Of a stretch of 20,723 bases of DNA, positions 13,285-20,723 are shown one piece after another. How positions within the stretch are numbered: the stretch's first letter is position 1; the number at the start of each line of letters is the position of its first letter. The notes beneath the pieces are model-generated. The model was not told the origin of the DNA, ran no database searches, and worked only from the letters and a program-made list of their open reading frames with translations. This DNA comes from a virus. The stretch is taken from positions 1-20,723 of IMG/VR virus record IMGVR_UViG_3300042691_025412; one strand, 5' to 3'. The translations under genes were made by a program, and so were the position numbers.

Positions 13285-14412
13285 TTTGTATAACAATTTG
13301 TCATCGTAGTTAACTATGAAGTCTTCTACTGAATCAACTTTACCATCAACCAACCCAAAATACAATCCAGTGAATTGTTTTAAGTCGTGTTTACCACAAA
13401 CTTCAAAGACAGCCGCAGCGTATCTTTTCTTTTCTTCTTTGGTTATGTTTCTTGGTTTACGAGCACTTAACTCAACCCACATATCATTTAACTTTACAGT
13501 CAATTTATCGTAGTTTTCTTTAAGTCTTAACAATTCGTCTTTTCTTTCTGGGAAAGTTGAGGCGAATTCTTCTATCTCGTTAGATTTAACGATAGTTATG
13601 ATATTGTGTTCAGCAGTTTTACCTTTCAAGTGGTGAACCGCAACATAAGCTGGGTTTTTTATCTTGATACGGTTGAAATTAGCGTCTACAACAACGTAAC
13701 CTTCTTCTGACCATGGCATACCTTCAAATGTACGTAACAATGCACCTACATCCTTAGCATTCAAGTCAAACGATTTTACCAATGGTATGCTTAATGACAC
13801 AGAGGTCATTTCTAAAGCTTTTCCAGATAATTCAACTAGTGTTTCTCTGTTTCTCACAGTTAACAATGTTGCTGATGATTCACCATGTGGTTTAACCACT
13901 ATGTTATATGGTGTTGTCAACTCAAAAACATATATAAGGTCTTTGTTCAATAAACATTCATTGAATGTGTATTTGTTGTTTACTGTATCCCAAAACAAAT
14001 CGTTAAATGTTGTTCCGTTTTTGTTGTTTACTTCACCTTCACCCTCAGCGGTACCAGTTGTACCAGCAAACCATTTATTAGCGTGCCAATCCCAATATAC
14101 TTGTATAAGGGTACCATCAAGTTTCTCTAACACATTGGCTGTGTTCCAATCTATTTTAGCAGCGTTTCCTTCCTCAGCGTTGAAGAATTTACGGAACGCC
14201 AACGACATAACTTTCCACGTACCTTTTTCAAGAATAAGACCACGACAATCTTGCATCTCTGGCAACCCCATAAGAGTTGGTGATGATAATTGGTCGTATT
14301 TCAAAAGAATCTTCTTATCGTATTCTCTTGATTTAAGTTTAAAGTCATTTATAGCTTTATCTAGCCCATATTTTTTTATATATGTAACGATAGCTAATTC
14401 ATTATTTTTCAT
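13276..14412 (-). CDS. rnlA: RNA ligase, Rnl1 (T4 RnlA) family
   Basis: The 378-residue protein is close in length to T4 Rnl1 (374). Motif I is K97-LDG in LEKLDGTLI (T4 K99), followed by motif III E164 in YVFELTTPYN, motif IV EEGYVVVD (236-243) and motif V K250-I-K252 in RIKIKNPAYV. The upstream CRGLIL block (56-61) is also typical. The C-terminal about 110 residues are helical, as in Rnl1, where this domain recognises the tRNA anticodon loop. The enzyme repairs tRNAs cut by host anticodon nucleases such as PrrC. No polynucleotide kinase/phosphatase partner is in the window. The A-rich leader directly before the ATG (14413-14425) acts as the likely ribosome site. Confidence 0.95.
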   Translation of the reverse strand: MKNNELAIVTYIKKYGLDKAINDFKLKSREYDKKILLKYDQLSSPTLMGLPEMQDCRGLILEKGTWKVMSLAFRKFFNAEEGNAAKIDWNTANVLEKLDGTLIQVYWDWHANKWFAGTTGTAEGEGEVNNKNGTTFNDLFWDTVNNKYTFNECLLNKDLIYVFELTTPYNIVVKPHGESSATLLTVRNRETLVELSGKALEMTSVSLSIPLVKSFDLNAKDVGALLRTFEGMPWSEEGYVVVDANFNRIKIKNPAYVAVHHLKGKTAEHNIITIVKSNEIEEFASTFPERKDELLRLKENYDKLTVKLNDMWVELSARKPRNITKEEKKRYAAAVFEVCGKHDLKQFTGLYFGLVDGKVDSVEDFIVNYDDKLLYKML

Positions 14413-14429
14413 TTTTTTTTGTTTTTAAA

Positions 14430-15275
14430 TTAAAAAATATATCTGATAGTTTCTAAAGGAAAATACTTAGAATATAAATCTTTAAACTCTAATATTAAAC
14501 CATGTTTGAAACGTCTTTCATATCTGATGTTATCAGCAGCATACTGAGAATCTTTAGCTTCTTGTAACTCAGGAATACTAAGTAGATTATTTACTTCTAA
14601 AGTATTTCTTTTAAGTTGAATATTATTGTAAGTTAAAAAGATACATTCTGATTTAAAATCAATACCTTTCAACATTTCAAACAACTCTTTATAATCATCT
14701 AACCAATTTGGATAATATACAATAGGACTAAAGTTAATATGAACTTCCATTTTTTCTTGAAGAATAGGAATCATTGCAATTCTATCAGCGATACTATCCG
14801 TTTTAGGTTCTAAAACATCTGATATTTTTTGAGGCATTAAACTAATTCTTATTCTATGCTTATTTGCAGCTAAATTATAGTCTTGTATATTAAACTTTGT
14901 TGGGTATTTGGTTGCAAAAGTAGTTTTTACTTTGTCATGTGTGTTGAAAAAATCAAATACTTGTTGCCACTCATAGTGTTTACCATGTAAAGGCACATCA
15001 GTACTACACCCTATATCTATACAATAGTAAGTGTCATCAACTTGATTTGACACTTTAGGCCATGGCTTGGATTCAACCCATTTATTAACGGAAGCTAAGA
15101 TTTGCTCTGTGTTTTCGTTGATATAAACCTTGTCAGCATTATATCTACCTACATAACAATATGACTTCATACACCCACCAAGACAACCATATATAAAATT
15201 AGGTGAAATAGCATCACTACTTCTATCATTATCTCTGGTTATTAAGGTTTTAGTTTTTTGTTTCTTAATTTCCAT
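14430..15275 (-). CDS. Radical-SAM protein, spore-photoproduct-lyase-like
   Basis: The 281-residue protein has an N-terminal cluster motif GCLGGCMKSYCYVGRYN with C31, C35 and C40, followed by a TIM-barrel-like pattern (YYCIDIGCSTDVPL, FATKYPT, RIRISLMPQKISDV, VHINFSPIVYY). The CYxxRY after the third cysteine and the later S-P-(I/V) strand recall the SplB/COG1533 group. Spacing is C-x3-C-x4-C rather than the usual C-x3-C-x2-C, confirmed at base level at about 15155-15185. Members cleave SAM with a 4Fe-4S cluster; SplB itself repairs thymine spore photoproduct. Here a DNA-repair or base-modification role is possible but unproven. It lies 17 bases upstream of rnlA and 19 bases downstream of a small acidic gene. 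Confidence 0.72.
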   Translation of the reverse strand: MEIKKQKTKTLITRDNDRSSDAISPNFIYGCLGGCMKSYCYVGRYNADKVYINENTEQILASVNKWVESKPWPKVSNQVDDTYYCIDIGCSTDVPLHGKHYEWQQVFDFFNTHDKVKTTFATKYPTKFNIQDYNLAANKHRIRISLMPQKISDVLEPKTDSIADRIAMIPILQEKMEVHINFSPIVYYPNWLDDYKELFEMLKGIDFKSECIFLTYNNIQLKRNTLEVNNLLSIPELQEAKDSQYAADNIRYERRFKHGLILEFKDLYSKYFPLETIRYIF

Positions 15276-15294
15276 TTTAAATATTAAAGTTTAA

Positions 15295-15654
15295 TTATTG
15301 TTCGTCGTCTTCTTCGTTATCATCGTTATCATCGAAGCCATCTTCTCTCATGTCTTCAATTGCTCTGATGATATCATCATAAGTTCCGCTGTCCGCTCTA
15401 CTTTTCATTTCCCTAAGGAAAGATGAATCATTTTCATCCAAATTATCAAATAATTTTTTAGCAGAGAACATGGAAACCAGTTCGCTAAATTTGTTTACAT
15501 CATTTTCATCGAAAGCTAAACCGCCTAAGAAAATTAACATTGTTCCTAACTGCGATATTGTTACATCACCAGTTTCAGAACCTTCGTGCATTAAAGCTTG
15601 ACCCATTTTCATGAATTTAGTGGTCAACTCTAATCGTCTTTCTATGTTTGCCAT
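15295..15654 (-). CDS. Small acidic protein, unknown
   Basis: The 119-residue protein has a helical body (ERRLELTTKFMKMGQALMHE, then TISQLGTMLIFLGGLAFDEN) and a very acidic C-terminal tail of Asp, Glu and Asn from about residue 103 (DGFDDNDDNEEDDEQ). Such tails are common in DNA-mimic and nucleic-acid-competing phage proteins, but also in unrelated proteins. It is the first gene after a promoter at 15670-15700 and is probably co-transcribed with the radical-SAM and rnlA genes. No family is recognised. Confidence 0.75.
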   Translation of the reverse strand: MANIERRLELTTKFMKMGQALMHEGSETGDVTISQLGTMLIFLGGLAFDENDVNKFSELVSMFSAKKLFDNLDENDSSFLREMKSRADSGTYDDIIRAIEDMREDGFDDNDDNEEDDEQ

Positions 15655-15669
15655 ATTTTATATTTTTTA

Positions 15670-15700
15670 CAAAGATACTATTTTAAATTATATCATGCAA
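15670..15700 (-). promoter_or_regulatory. Bacteroidetes-type promoter for the acidic-protein/rSAM/rnlA run
   Basis: On the minus strand TATCTTTG (15677-15670) is an exact -7 box; a TTG (15700-15698) lies 20 bases upstream as the -33 element, lacking the first T of TTTG. The start codon is about 15 bases after the -7 box. Confidence 0.6.
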
Positions 15701-16333
15701 TTATTTTGAATAATAATAACTTGGAATTCTTATTTTAACACCATGTCTGGCACCCACAGCATCAATGCCTTCTGTAAACCTAGTGTCAAAATCACAAGTT
15801 TCTTCAACTATACTTGTAAGATAAAGAGTATACTGAGATTTACCCAACCAATCTTTTTCTTTTCTGAGGTCTTTAACAGTTACGTTGAAACCGTTAAACG
15901 TATGGTCTTTCATAAACTCATTTAATTCTTCTTTAAGTGTTTCTTCATCAATATCCATTTGGTATTGAACACCCATCGAAGTTAATGATTCACTAACCAT
16001 TTCATTGTATCTACCAAAACTTCCGTTGATAAGAACTTGCATTGGCACCCATTTAACCACATGCGGTTCATTATGGTTTATTTCACCAGAATACTTGGCT
16101 AAATAAGTATAACCCATGTTACCACTTTTATGTATTGCGAATACTAATTGTAAATCAGAAATATCTAAACCAGTTTCTTCTTTACACTCTCTTATCGCTG
16201 TTATCATAGAGTCGTTGTTGTCTTCTGGGTCCATTTTACCACCTGGTAATCCGAAATCGCTATGGTTATCTTTTCTTGATACACCTAGTACCAATCCTTC
16301 TTCGTTAATTAAAACTACTTGTGCTGTTATCAT
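15701..16333 (-). CDS. Nudix hydrolase with extra C-terminal domain
   Basis: The protein has 210 residues. The Nudix box is clear at residues 31-56: GGKMDPEDNNDS, then AIRECKEETGL with catalytic R48-E49 and E52-E53, preceded by a beta-strand ITAQVVLINEEGLVLGV. The loop between GG and RE is two residues longer than in the standard Gx5Ex7REUxEExGU box. After the Nudix fold (about 1-110) there are about 100 further residues (from DIDEETLKEELNEFMKDHTF to the basic SYYYSK end) that I do not recognise. Nudix enzymes cleave X-linked nucleoside diphosphates such as ADP-ribose, NADH, dinucleoside polyphosphates or capped RNA. It has its own promoter at the strand switch. The substrate cannot be read from sequence. 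Confidence 0.9.
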   Translation of the reverse strand: MITAQVVLINEEGLVLGVSRKDNHSDFGLPGGKMDPEDNNDSMITAIRECKEETGLDISDLQLVFAIHKSGNMGYTYLAKYSGEINHNEPHVVKWVPMQVLINGSFGRYNEMVSESLTSMGVQYQMDIDEETLKEELNEFMKDHTFNGFNVTVKDLRKEKDWLGKSQYTLYLTSIVEETCDFDTRFTEGIDAVGARHGVKIRIPSYYYSK

Positions 16334-16347
16334 AATATATTTTTTTG

Positions 16348-16378
16348 CAAAGATACAATTTTTTGTTTATAAAACAAA
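16348..16378 (-). promoter_or_regulatory. Bacteroidetes-type promoter for the Nudix gene
   Basis: On the minus strand TTTG (16378-16375), 19 bases, then TATCTTTG (16355-16348), about 14 bases before the ATG at 16333. It lies in the 88-base divergent interval at the strand switch. On the plus side of the interval only AT-rich sequence (TTTATATTTATATTAAA, about 16394-16410) is seen, with no exact host-type promoter. Confidence 0.7.
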
Positions 16379-16421
16379 ATTTATTGTTTAATTTTTATAT
16401 TTATATTAAAACAATTAAGCT

Positions 16422-16676
16422 ATGTTCATAAAAAAATTAATTAGTCCACAAGTGGTTACTATCGAAACCGATAAAAGTGACTTACCTAGCTATTGGTCAA
16501 ACCCAAACAAAATAGGTGCTGGGTCTGCTTGTATTGGGTCTGCTGCTGGTGGTGCTGGTGGTTCAACTGGAGGTAGTTCAAACAATAACAATAACAATAA
16601 CAATCAACTCGGCTACCTTTTAATAGAGTTAGGTCCTTACTTACTTTTAGAGGATGGTGGTAAAATTTATCTTTAA
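16422..16676 (+). CDS. Small Gly/Asn-rich virion-type protein
   Basis: The protein has 84 residues. The N-terminal third is ordinary ([20 protein letters not shown]); the middle is low complexity: [20 protein letters not shown] and then eight Asn from an (AACAAT) hexamer repeat. The C-terminus [20 protein letters not shown] resembles the LLLE-x-GG ends of structural proteins in Bacteroidetes phages and repeats itself (LLIELG/LLLEDG). It is the first gene of the plus-strand virion block, 2 bases before the fibre gene, so it is probably a small virion or fibre-assembly protein. That role rests on context. Confidence 0.65.
   Translation: MFIKKLISPQVVTIETDKSDLPSYWSNPNKIGAGSACIGSAAGGAGGSTGGSSNNNNNNNNQLGYLLIELGPYLLLEDGGKIYL
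16581..16604 (+). repeat. In-frame hexanucleotide repeat (AACAAT) x4
   Basis: Four perfect copies of AACAAT encode eight Asn residues inside the small virion-type gene. The unit is a multiple of three, so length change would keep the frame. Confidence 0.85.
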
Positions 16677-16678
16677 TT

Positions 16679-19396
16679 ATGGCAGTAGACAAAAAAATTA
16701 GTCAATTACCCGTTGGTTCATTAGATATGGCTAGCATTTTACCAGTTGTTACTAATGGAATTACAACTCAAGTAACTTTCGATACTTTCGCAACTGGAAT
16801 TATCCCTTACGTAAATGGTGGACCTCAAGGACCTGTGGGTCCAGCTGGTGCTGATGGTTTGCCTGGTGCTACAGGTCCTGAAGGTCCTCAAGGTATTCAA
16901 GGACTAACAGGACCTCAAGGTCCTACAGGTCCTACAGGTCCTACAGGTCCTACAGGTCCTGATGGTGCAGTAGGCCCTGCTGGTTTGCTATGGCAAGGTC
17001 TTTGGGATGGCGACACATCTTATAATATTAATGACGCTGTAGGTTTTAGTGGTGCTTCATATTTCTGTTATAACCCTGTTTCAGGTACTGGTAACGATGA
17101 CCCTACTGTTGATACAGCTAGTTGGGCGTTGTTAGCTGCTCAAGGAGCAACAGGTCCTCAAGGCCCTACAGGTCCTACAGGTCCTCAAGGTCCAGCCAAC
17201 ACAGCAACAACAATTTCTTATTTCGTATCTGGTTCAACTGGTATTAGTTCGATAAAAGCAATTAATGCAACTGGTTTGGATGCTACTGGAGATTACGCTT
17301 TTGCTATTGGTAGTCAAACACTTGCTAGCGGTATGTACTCATATGCTGAAGGTTATAAAGCATCTGCTACTACCACGGTAGCACACGCTGAAGGTTGGTC
17401 AACGTTAGCATCTGGTCCTGTATCACACGCTGAAGGTTATTTAACAACAGCTAGTGGTCAAATGTCACACACTGAAGGTTATCAAACTAAAGCTATTGGA
17501 AATTATTCACACGCTGAAGGTAATGGTACAACAGCTAGTGGTAACACATCTCATGCTGAAGGTGGTGGTACAAGAGCTACGGGTATTTATTCACATGCTG
17601 AAGGTTATCTAACAAGAGCACAAGGTCAATATACGCATGCTCAAGGTTATGCTACAATAGCTAATGGGACCTATGCACACGCTGAAGGTGTAGCTACATT
17701 GGCTAATGGTGGTAGTGGTAGTCACGCTGAAGGTAGTAGTACAACAGCTAATGGTAATAGCGCACACGCTGAAGGTCTTCAAACAACAGCAAATGGTGAT
17801 TATAGCCACACTGAAGGTTATCAAACAAAAGCTGATAATAATGGTGCTCACGCTGAAGGATTCTTTACAACAGCATCTGGTTTTACAAGTCACTCTGAAG
17901 GTGCTAACACAACGGCTGGTGGTGATTATAGTCATGCTGAAGGTTCTTTTGCGATTGCTATAGGTCAAGCAAGTCATGCTGAAGGTTCTGTTTCAATTGC
18001 AAATGGTTATGCGTCACATGCTGAAGGTGATAGTACAGCAGCTAATGGTGATTTTAGCCATGCTGAAGGTTTACAAACAACAGCATCTGGTGAAGCTTCA
18101 CACGCTGAAGGGTCAGAAACTCTAGCAAGTGGAAACTATTCACACGCTGAAGGTGGTTTGACAACCGCAAATGGTAATTATTCACATGCTGGTGGTAGTC
18201 AATCTATTGCTAATGGAGAAACTTCATTTGTACATGGTAGTAATTCACTAGCTGTTGGGTCAAGTACAATTGTTTTGGGTAATAATATTACTGGGTTAAC
18301 ATCAAATACAACATATGTTGATAGATTAAATATTAAAAATTTATTTACTGGAACATCTATAAATAATTTAGGCGTAGATGTTAATGGAAATGTAGTTAGT
18401 GGGCAATCATCTTATTGGAGTGCTACTGGTTCTAGTATTTATTATTCAGATAAAGTACTAATCAACGCAAATACTGATACCAGTACCAAGGTATTAACAA
18501 ATAAATTATTTGTTAATGGGGATGTAGGTATAATTGGTTCTTATAGAGTAAAAGGTGTTAATGGTTACTTCTTTGCTGATGATGCTACTGGTATGTATAG
18601 TGATACTGGGAGTAGTATAAAATTTAGGGCCTATAATCCAAATGGTAATCTTTTTGAATTTATACCAATATATCCTAGTTGGACAATTACTGGGGCCATT
18701 CAAAATGTTATTCATCAAAACTATACAATAAACCCAGTTACAGGTGGAACAGCAATTAGAATGATTAATTTAGAACCTACAATAAATCAAACAGGTTCTA
18801 CATCATCAATTATCCATGGTGTTAGAATTGCACCTACATTAACTTCAGCTTTTGATTTTAGAGCAATTGAAGTAACAGGTGGTAAAGTAATAATACCTAA
18901 TGGAAGTTCTGCTAACGAAGCGGTTAATTTAAGTCAAATAACTGGGATGACTGGAACATCTATTAGTGGTGGTACTTTTACTAACCCTAACACTAAGATT
19001 ACTTTACCAAGTAGTACTGGTTCTACTGGTGAAATAGTTTATTTTGGTACAGGTTCAGGGTTATCGGCTGGTTTGATTTATTATTTCAATAGTTCAGGGC
19101 AATGGACAGTAGCTAACGCAACAACCGTTAGTTCATCAAAATATTTAATAGGAATTGCGTTGGGTACATCAATAACAGATGGTATATTGATTAAAGGTTA
19201 CGCTAGATACGCTGTAGGGAATTATTCAAGTGTTGGTACTGGTGATGTTTTATATTTAAGTACTACAAACGGTTTTTTCCAAACAACAGCTCCTTCAAGT
19301 TCAAATGAAGTGGTTAGGGTTATTGGATATTGTATAGATAGCGTTAATGATACTATTTATTTTAACCCTGATAATACTTGGATAGAAATAGTTTAA
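16679..19396 (+). CDS. Tail-fibre/adhesin with collagen-like and YadA-head-like repeats
   Basis: The protein has 905 residues. The N-terminus [20 protein letters not shown] is a typical start of Bacteroidetes phage structural proteins. A collagen-like G-x-y stretch (about 47-102, [11 protein letters not shown]) is followed by a spacer resembling a carbohydrate-binding module ([20 protein letters not shown]), then a second short collagen stretch (about 157-175). Residues about 206-528 hold some 22 copies of a 14-residue unit with consensus xSHAEGxxTTAxGx, as in the left-handed beta-roll heads of YadA-type trimeric adhesins. The rest is beta-rich with a C-terminal domain (from about 760) shared by fibre-type proteins. 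It should form a trimeric rod for host binding, with the collagen part giving flexible stalks. It lies between a small virion gene and a glycosidase-like gene. Confidence 0.9.
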   Translation: MAVDKKISQLPVGSLDMASILPVVTNGITTQVTFDTFATGIIPYVNGGPQGPVGPAGADGLPGATGPEGPQGIQGLTGPQGPTGPTGPTGPTGPDGAVGPAGLLWQGLWDGDTSYNINDAVGFSGASYFCYNPVSGTGNDDPTVDTASWALLAAQGATGPQGPTGPTGPQGPANTATTISYFVSGSTGISSIKAINATGLDATGDYAFAIGSQTLASGMYSYAEGYKASATTTVAHAEGWSTLASGPVSHAEGYLTTASGQMSHTEGYQTKAIGNYSHAEGNGTTASGNTSHAEGGGTRATGIYSHAEGYLTRAQGQYTHAQGYATIANGTYAHAEGVATLANGGSGSHAEGSSTTANGNSAHAEGLQTTANGDYSHTEGYQTKADNNGAHAEGFFTTASGFTSHSEGANTTAGGDYSHAEGSFAIAIGQASHAEGSVSIANGYASHAEGDSTAANGDFSHAEGLQTTASGEASHAEGSETLASGNYSHAEGGLTTANGNYSHAGGSQSIANGETSFVHGSNSLAVGSSTIVLGNNITGLTSNTTYVDRLNIKNLFTGTSINNLGVDVNGNVVSGQSSYWSATGSSIYYSDKVLINANTDTSTKVLTNKLFVNGDVGIIGSYRVKGVNGYFFADDATGMYSDTGSSIKFRAYNPNGNLFEFIPIYPSWTITGAIQNVIHQNYTINPVTGGTAIRMINLEPTINQTGSTSSIIHGVRIAPTLTSAFDFRAIEVTGGKVIIPNGSSANEAVNLSQITGMTGTSISGGTFTNPNTKITLPSSTGSTGEIVYFGTGSGLSAGLIYYFNSSGQWTVANATTVSSSKYLIGIALGTSITDGILIKGYARYAVGNYSSVGTGDVLYLSTTNGFFQTTAPSSSNEVVRVIGYCIDSVNDTIYFNPDNTWIEIV
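16922..16957 (+). repeat. In-frame 9-bp tandem repeat (CCTACAGGT) x4
   Basis: Four perfect copies encode the PTG run of the first collagen-like stalk; diverged CCTxxxGGT units flank them, and shorter runs recur near 17157-17190. Copy change by slippage would lengthen or shorten the stalk without a frameshift. Confidence 0.85.
17294..18262 (+). repeat. About 22 tandem 42-bp units (14-residue SHAEG repeats)
   Basis: The units code for xSHAEGxxTTAxGx with variations (AHAEG, SHTEG, THAQG, SHSEG, and final SHAGG and SFVHG). Units are diverged at DNA level, with conserved TCACACGCTGAAGGT cores. One unit around 17696-17730 (GGSGSHAEG) is longer by two residues. Confidence 0.9.
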
Positions 19397-19402
19397 GATA
19401 TC

Positions 19403-20723
19403 ATGACAACAGTTAATTATACAGCATCCACATCTATTATTGCAAACCCTGAAAGGGGTTTGCAAAAATATTCTAAAAACACAAGTGGAGGTTCTTATTC
19501 TCTCATTAACCAAACAACATTAATAAATAATAGAACAGGTAGTGATAAAATAACTGTTTTATATAGGTATATAATGTTAGAAAATTATATGAATACTGAT
19601 ATCATAGATTCTACTTATTTAAATAATTTACAAACAGATTTTACTAGAATAAGAAATGCTGGTGTTAAAGTAATTCCTAGAATTGCTTATAATATAACAA
19701 CAACAGCTAGCACACAACCTTCAAAAAGTAGAATTATAGCCCATATAGAGGCGTTATCAAGTACGATAAATGCAAATAAAGATGTTATATTGTCTATACA
19801 AGCTGGTTCTATTGGTTTATATGGAGAATGGTTCTACACTGATAGTAGTACTGAATTTGGAGACCAAAGCAATGTATCTCCAAGCCAATGGTTGAATAGA
19901 CAAAATGTTGTTGATGCTATGTTAAACAATTTTCAAGATGTACCAATTCAATTAAGAACAGCTAAAGCTAAAAGAGAAATGTACGGTTCAACTTTAATAT
20001 CTAATTTAACAGCTTATCAAAACACACCATTGGCTCGTATTGGTTTTTATAACGATGCTTTACTAAATAGTTATGGAGACCAAGGTACTTATGAAATTAT
20101 TGGTCAATGTACTAACCCAGTTGGTAGTGTTGATTACGATTTGATATCTAATGCTGGTATTTATTTACCTAACACTGGAGAATCAAATGGTTTTAATTCT
20201 TGTAATGGAGGGTTAAGAACTAGTGGTGTCAACGCAACCTATGAATTTAACTTATTAAATTTTAGTGTTATAAATAGAGATTATTACCTACCAGTTTGGG
20301 ATGGTTGGATAGCTCAAGGTTATTATGATGAAATATTAAAAAATATGGGTTATCGATTAGTATTATCATCATCTACACTAAACGGTAATAATTTAACACT
20401 AAATATAAATAACGTAGGTTATGCTAAAATTTTATTTGAGAAAAAAGTTTATATAGTTTTAAGAAATGCTTTAAACGTTGAGTATAAAAGACTTTTGGAT
20501 AAGGATTTTAGAACTTTGAATAAAGGTAGTAATAGTTTTAATTTTAACATACCTAATGATGTACCTGATGATACGTATGATTTATATTTACATATTTCAG
20601 ATAAAAATGCTGGTTTAGAAGATATGCCAGCATATTCTATTCAATTAGCAAATATAGGTTTATGGGAAAGTGCAACTGGTTATAATGATTTACAACAAAC
20701 AATAACTATTACATCTTCGGGTA
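19403..20723 (+). CDS. DUF4874/DUF4832 glycoside-hydrolase-like protein, 3' end beyond window
   Basis: This frame is open for 440 codons from the ATG at 19403 (MTTVNYTASTSIIANPERGL) to the window end, with no stop. N15-PERG-19 is the signature start of DUF4874. Residues about 50-150 look like the first strands of a TIM barrel, with QAGSIGLYGEW (E142-W143 as a possible catalytic-acid position). ARIGFYNDALLNSYGDQGTY (211-230) marks the start of DUF4832, and a beta-sandwich-like end (NNLTLNINNVGYA, VPDDTYDLYLHISD) follows. These paired domains occur in secreted Bacteroidetes proteins and are related to glycoside hydrolases. Six bases after the fibre gene, it is likely a virion-associated glycan-binding or glycan-cleaving protein. 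Activity is inferred. Confidence 0.82.
   Translation, partial: MTTVNYTASTSIIANPERGLQKYSKNTSGGSYSLINQTTLINNRTGSDKITVLYRYIMLENYMNTDIIDSTYLNNLQTDFTRIRNAGVKVIPRIAYNITTTASTQPSKSRIIAHIEALSSTINANKDVILSIQAGSIGLYGEWFYTDSSTEFGDQSNVSPSQWLNRQNVVDAMLNNFQDVPIQLRTAKAKREMYGSTLISNLTAYQNTPLARIGFYNDALLNSYGDQGTYEIIGQCTNPVGSVDYDLISNAGIYLPNTGESNGFNSCNGGLRTSGVNATYEFNLLNFSVINRDYYLPVWDGWIAQGYYDEILKNMGYRLVLSSSTLNGNNLTLNINNVGYAKILFEKKVYIVLRNALNVEYKRLLDKDFRTLNKGSNSFNFNIPNDVPDDTYDLYLHISDKNAGLEDMPAYSIQLANIGLWESATGYNDLQQTITITSSG

Noticed and set aside
13787-14428. A 213-codon plus-strand open frame opposite the Rnl1-type ligase
   Set aside because: The opposite strand has all RNA ligase motifs; this frame has no recognisable domain or leader and is explained by codon bias.
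17609-17977. A 122-codon minus-strand open frame in the fibre repeat region
   Set aside because: It is the antisense shadow of the tandem SHAEG repeats: low-complexity Cys/Thr/Ser sequence, no leader, opposite to a strongly coding gene.
16679-19396. Trimeric autotransporter adhesin (bacterial YadA-type) instead of a phage fibre
   Set aside because: There is no signal peptide and no C-terminal membrane anchor. The KISQLP start, collagen stalks and neighbours indicate a phage structural protein.

Overview
The window looks like part of a large T4-related (myovirus-type) phage genome, or a prophage or metagenomic fragment of one, from a Bacteroidetes (probably Flavobacteriia-like) host. The reasons are: AT-rich, very compact DNA; a T4 gene-30-like DNA ligase, a T4 RnlA-like RNA ligase and a piece resembling the T4 gp23 capsid protein; phage-type tail-fibre genes; A-rich rather than Shine-Dalgarno leaders; and at least six copies of the Bacteroidetes promoter (TTTG, 19-20 bases, TAnnTTTG). 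No rRNA, tRNA, CRISPR array, integrase or insertion sequence was seen. No stretch over 300 bases lacks a gene.

Layout. Bases 1-101 hold the start of a nucleotidyltransferase on the minus strand. Bases 216-506 hold a small plus-strand membrane protein that could be a holin; it converges through a bidirectional terminator on the minus-strand block. Bases 539-2894 are a phage-encoded two-component operon: membrane PAS histidine kinase, stand-alone receiver, and a coiled-coil membrane protein. Bases 2978-6156 encode a 2H-phosphoesterase-like protein, a short protein with a gp23-like segment, a PTH2-like protein, a 69-residue protein and a WGR-PARP ADP-ribosyltransferase. Bases 6216-8468 carry four proteins of unknown function. 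Bases 8562-16333 hold an Rnl2-type RNA ligase, a secreted beta-barrel-like protein in its own promoter/terminator cassette, a DNA ligase with two small membrane proteins, a SpoT/MESH1-type HD hydrolase, two small unknowns, an Rnl1-type RNA ligase, a radical-SAM protein, an acidic small protein and a Nudix hydrolase.

At about 16340-16420 the strand switches. The plus strand then encodes virion-type genes: a Gly/Asn-rich small protein, a 905-residue fibre with collagen-like and 14-residue YadA-head-like repeats, and the start of a DUF4874/DUF4832 (glycoside-hydrolase-like) protein that runs off the window.

How they may work together. The minus-strand genes look like early/middle host-takeover functions read by host-type promoters: nucleic-acid joining and repair, handling of nucleotides and NAD-derived signals, ADP-ribosylation, envelope modification and signalling. 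The plus-strand genes are structural and lack the host-type promoter, so they are probably late. The most unusual parts are the kinase-receiver-membrane operon, the complete PARP, the gp23-like fragment, the beta-barrel cassette and the odd cysteine spacing of the radical-SAM protein. Family assignments come from motifs read by eye; no database search was possible.
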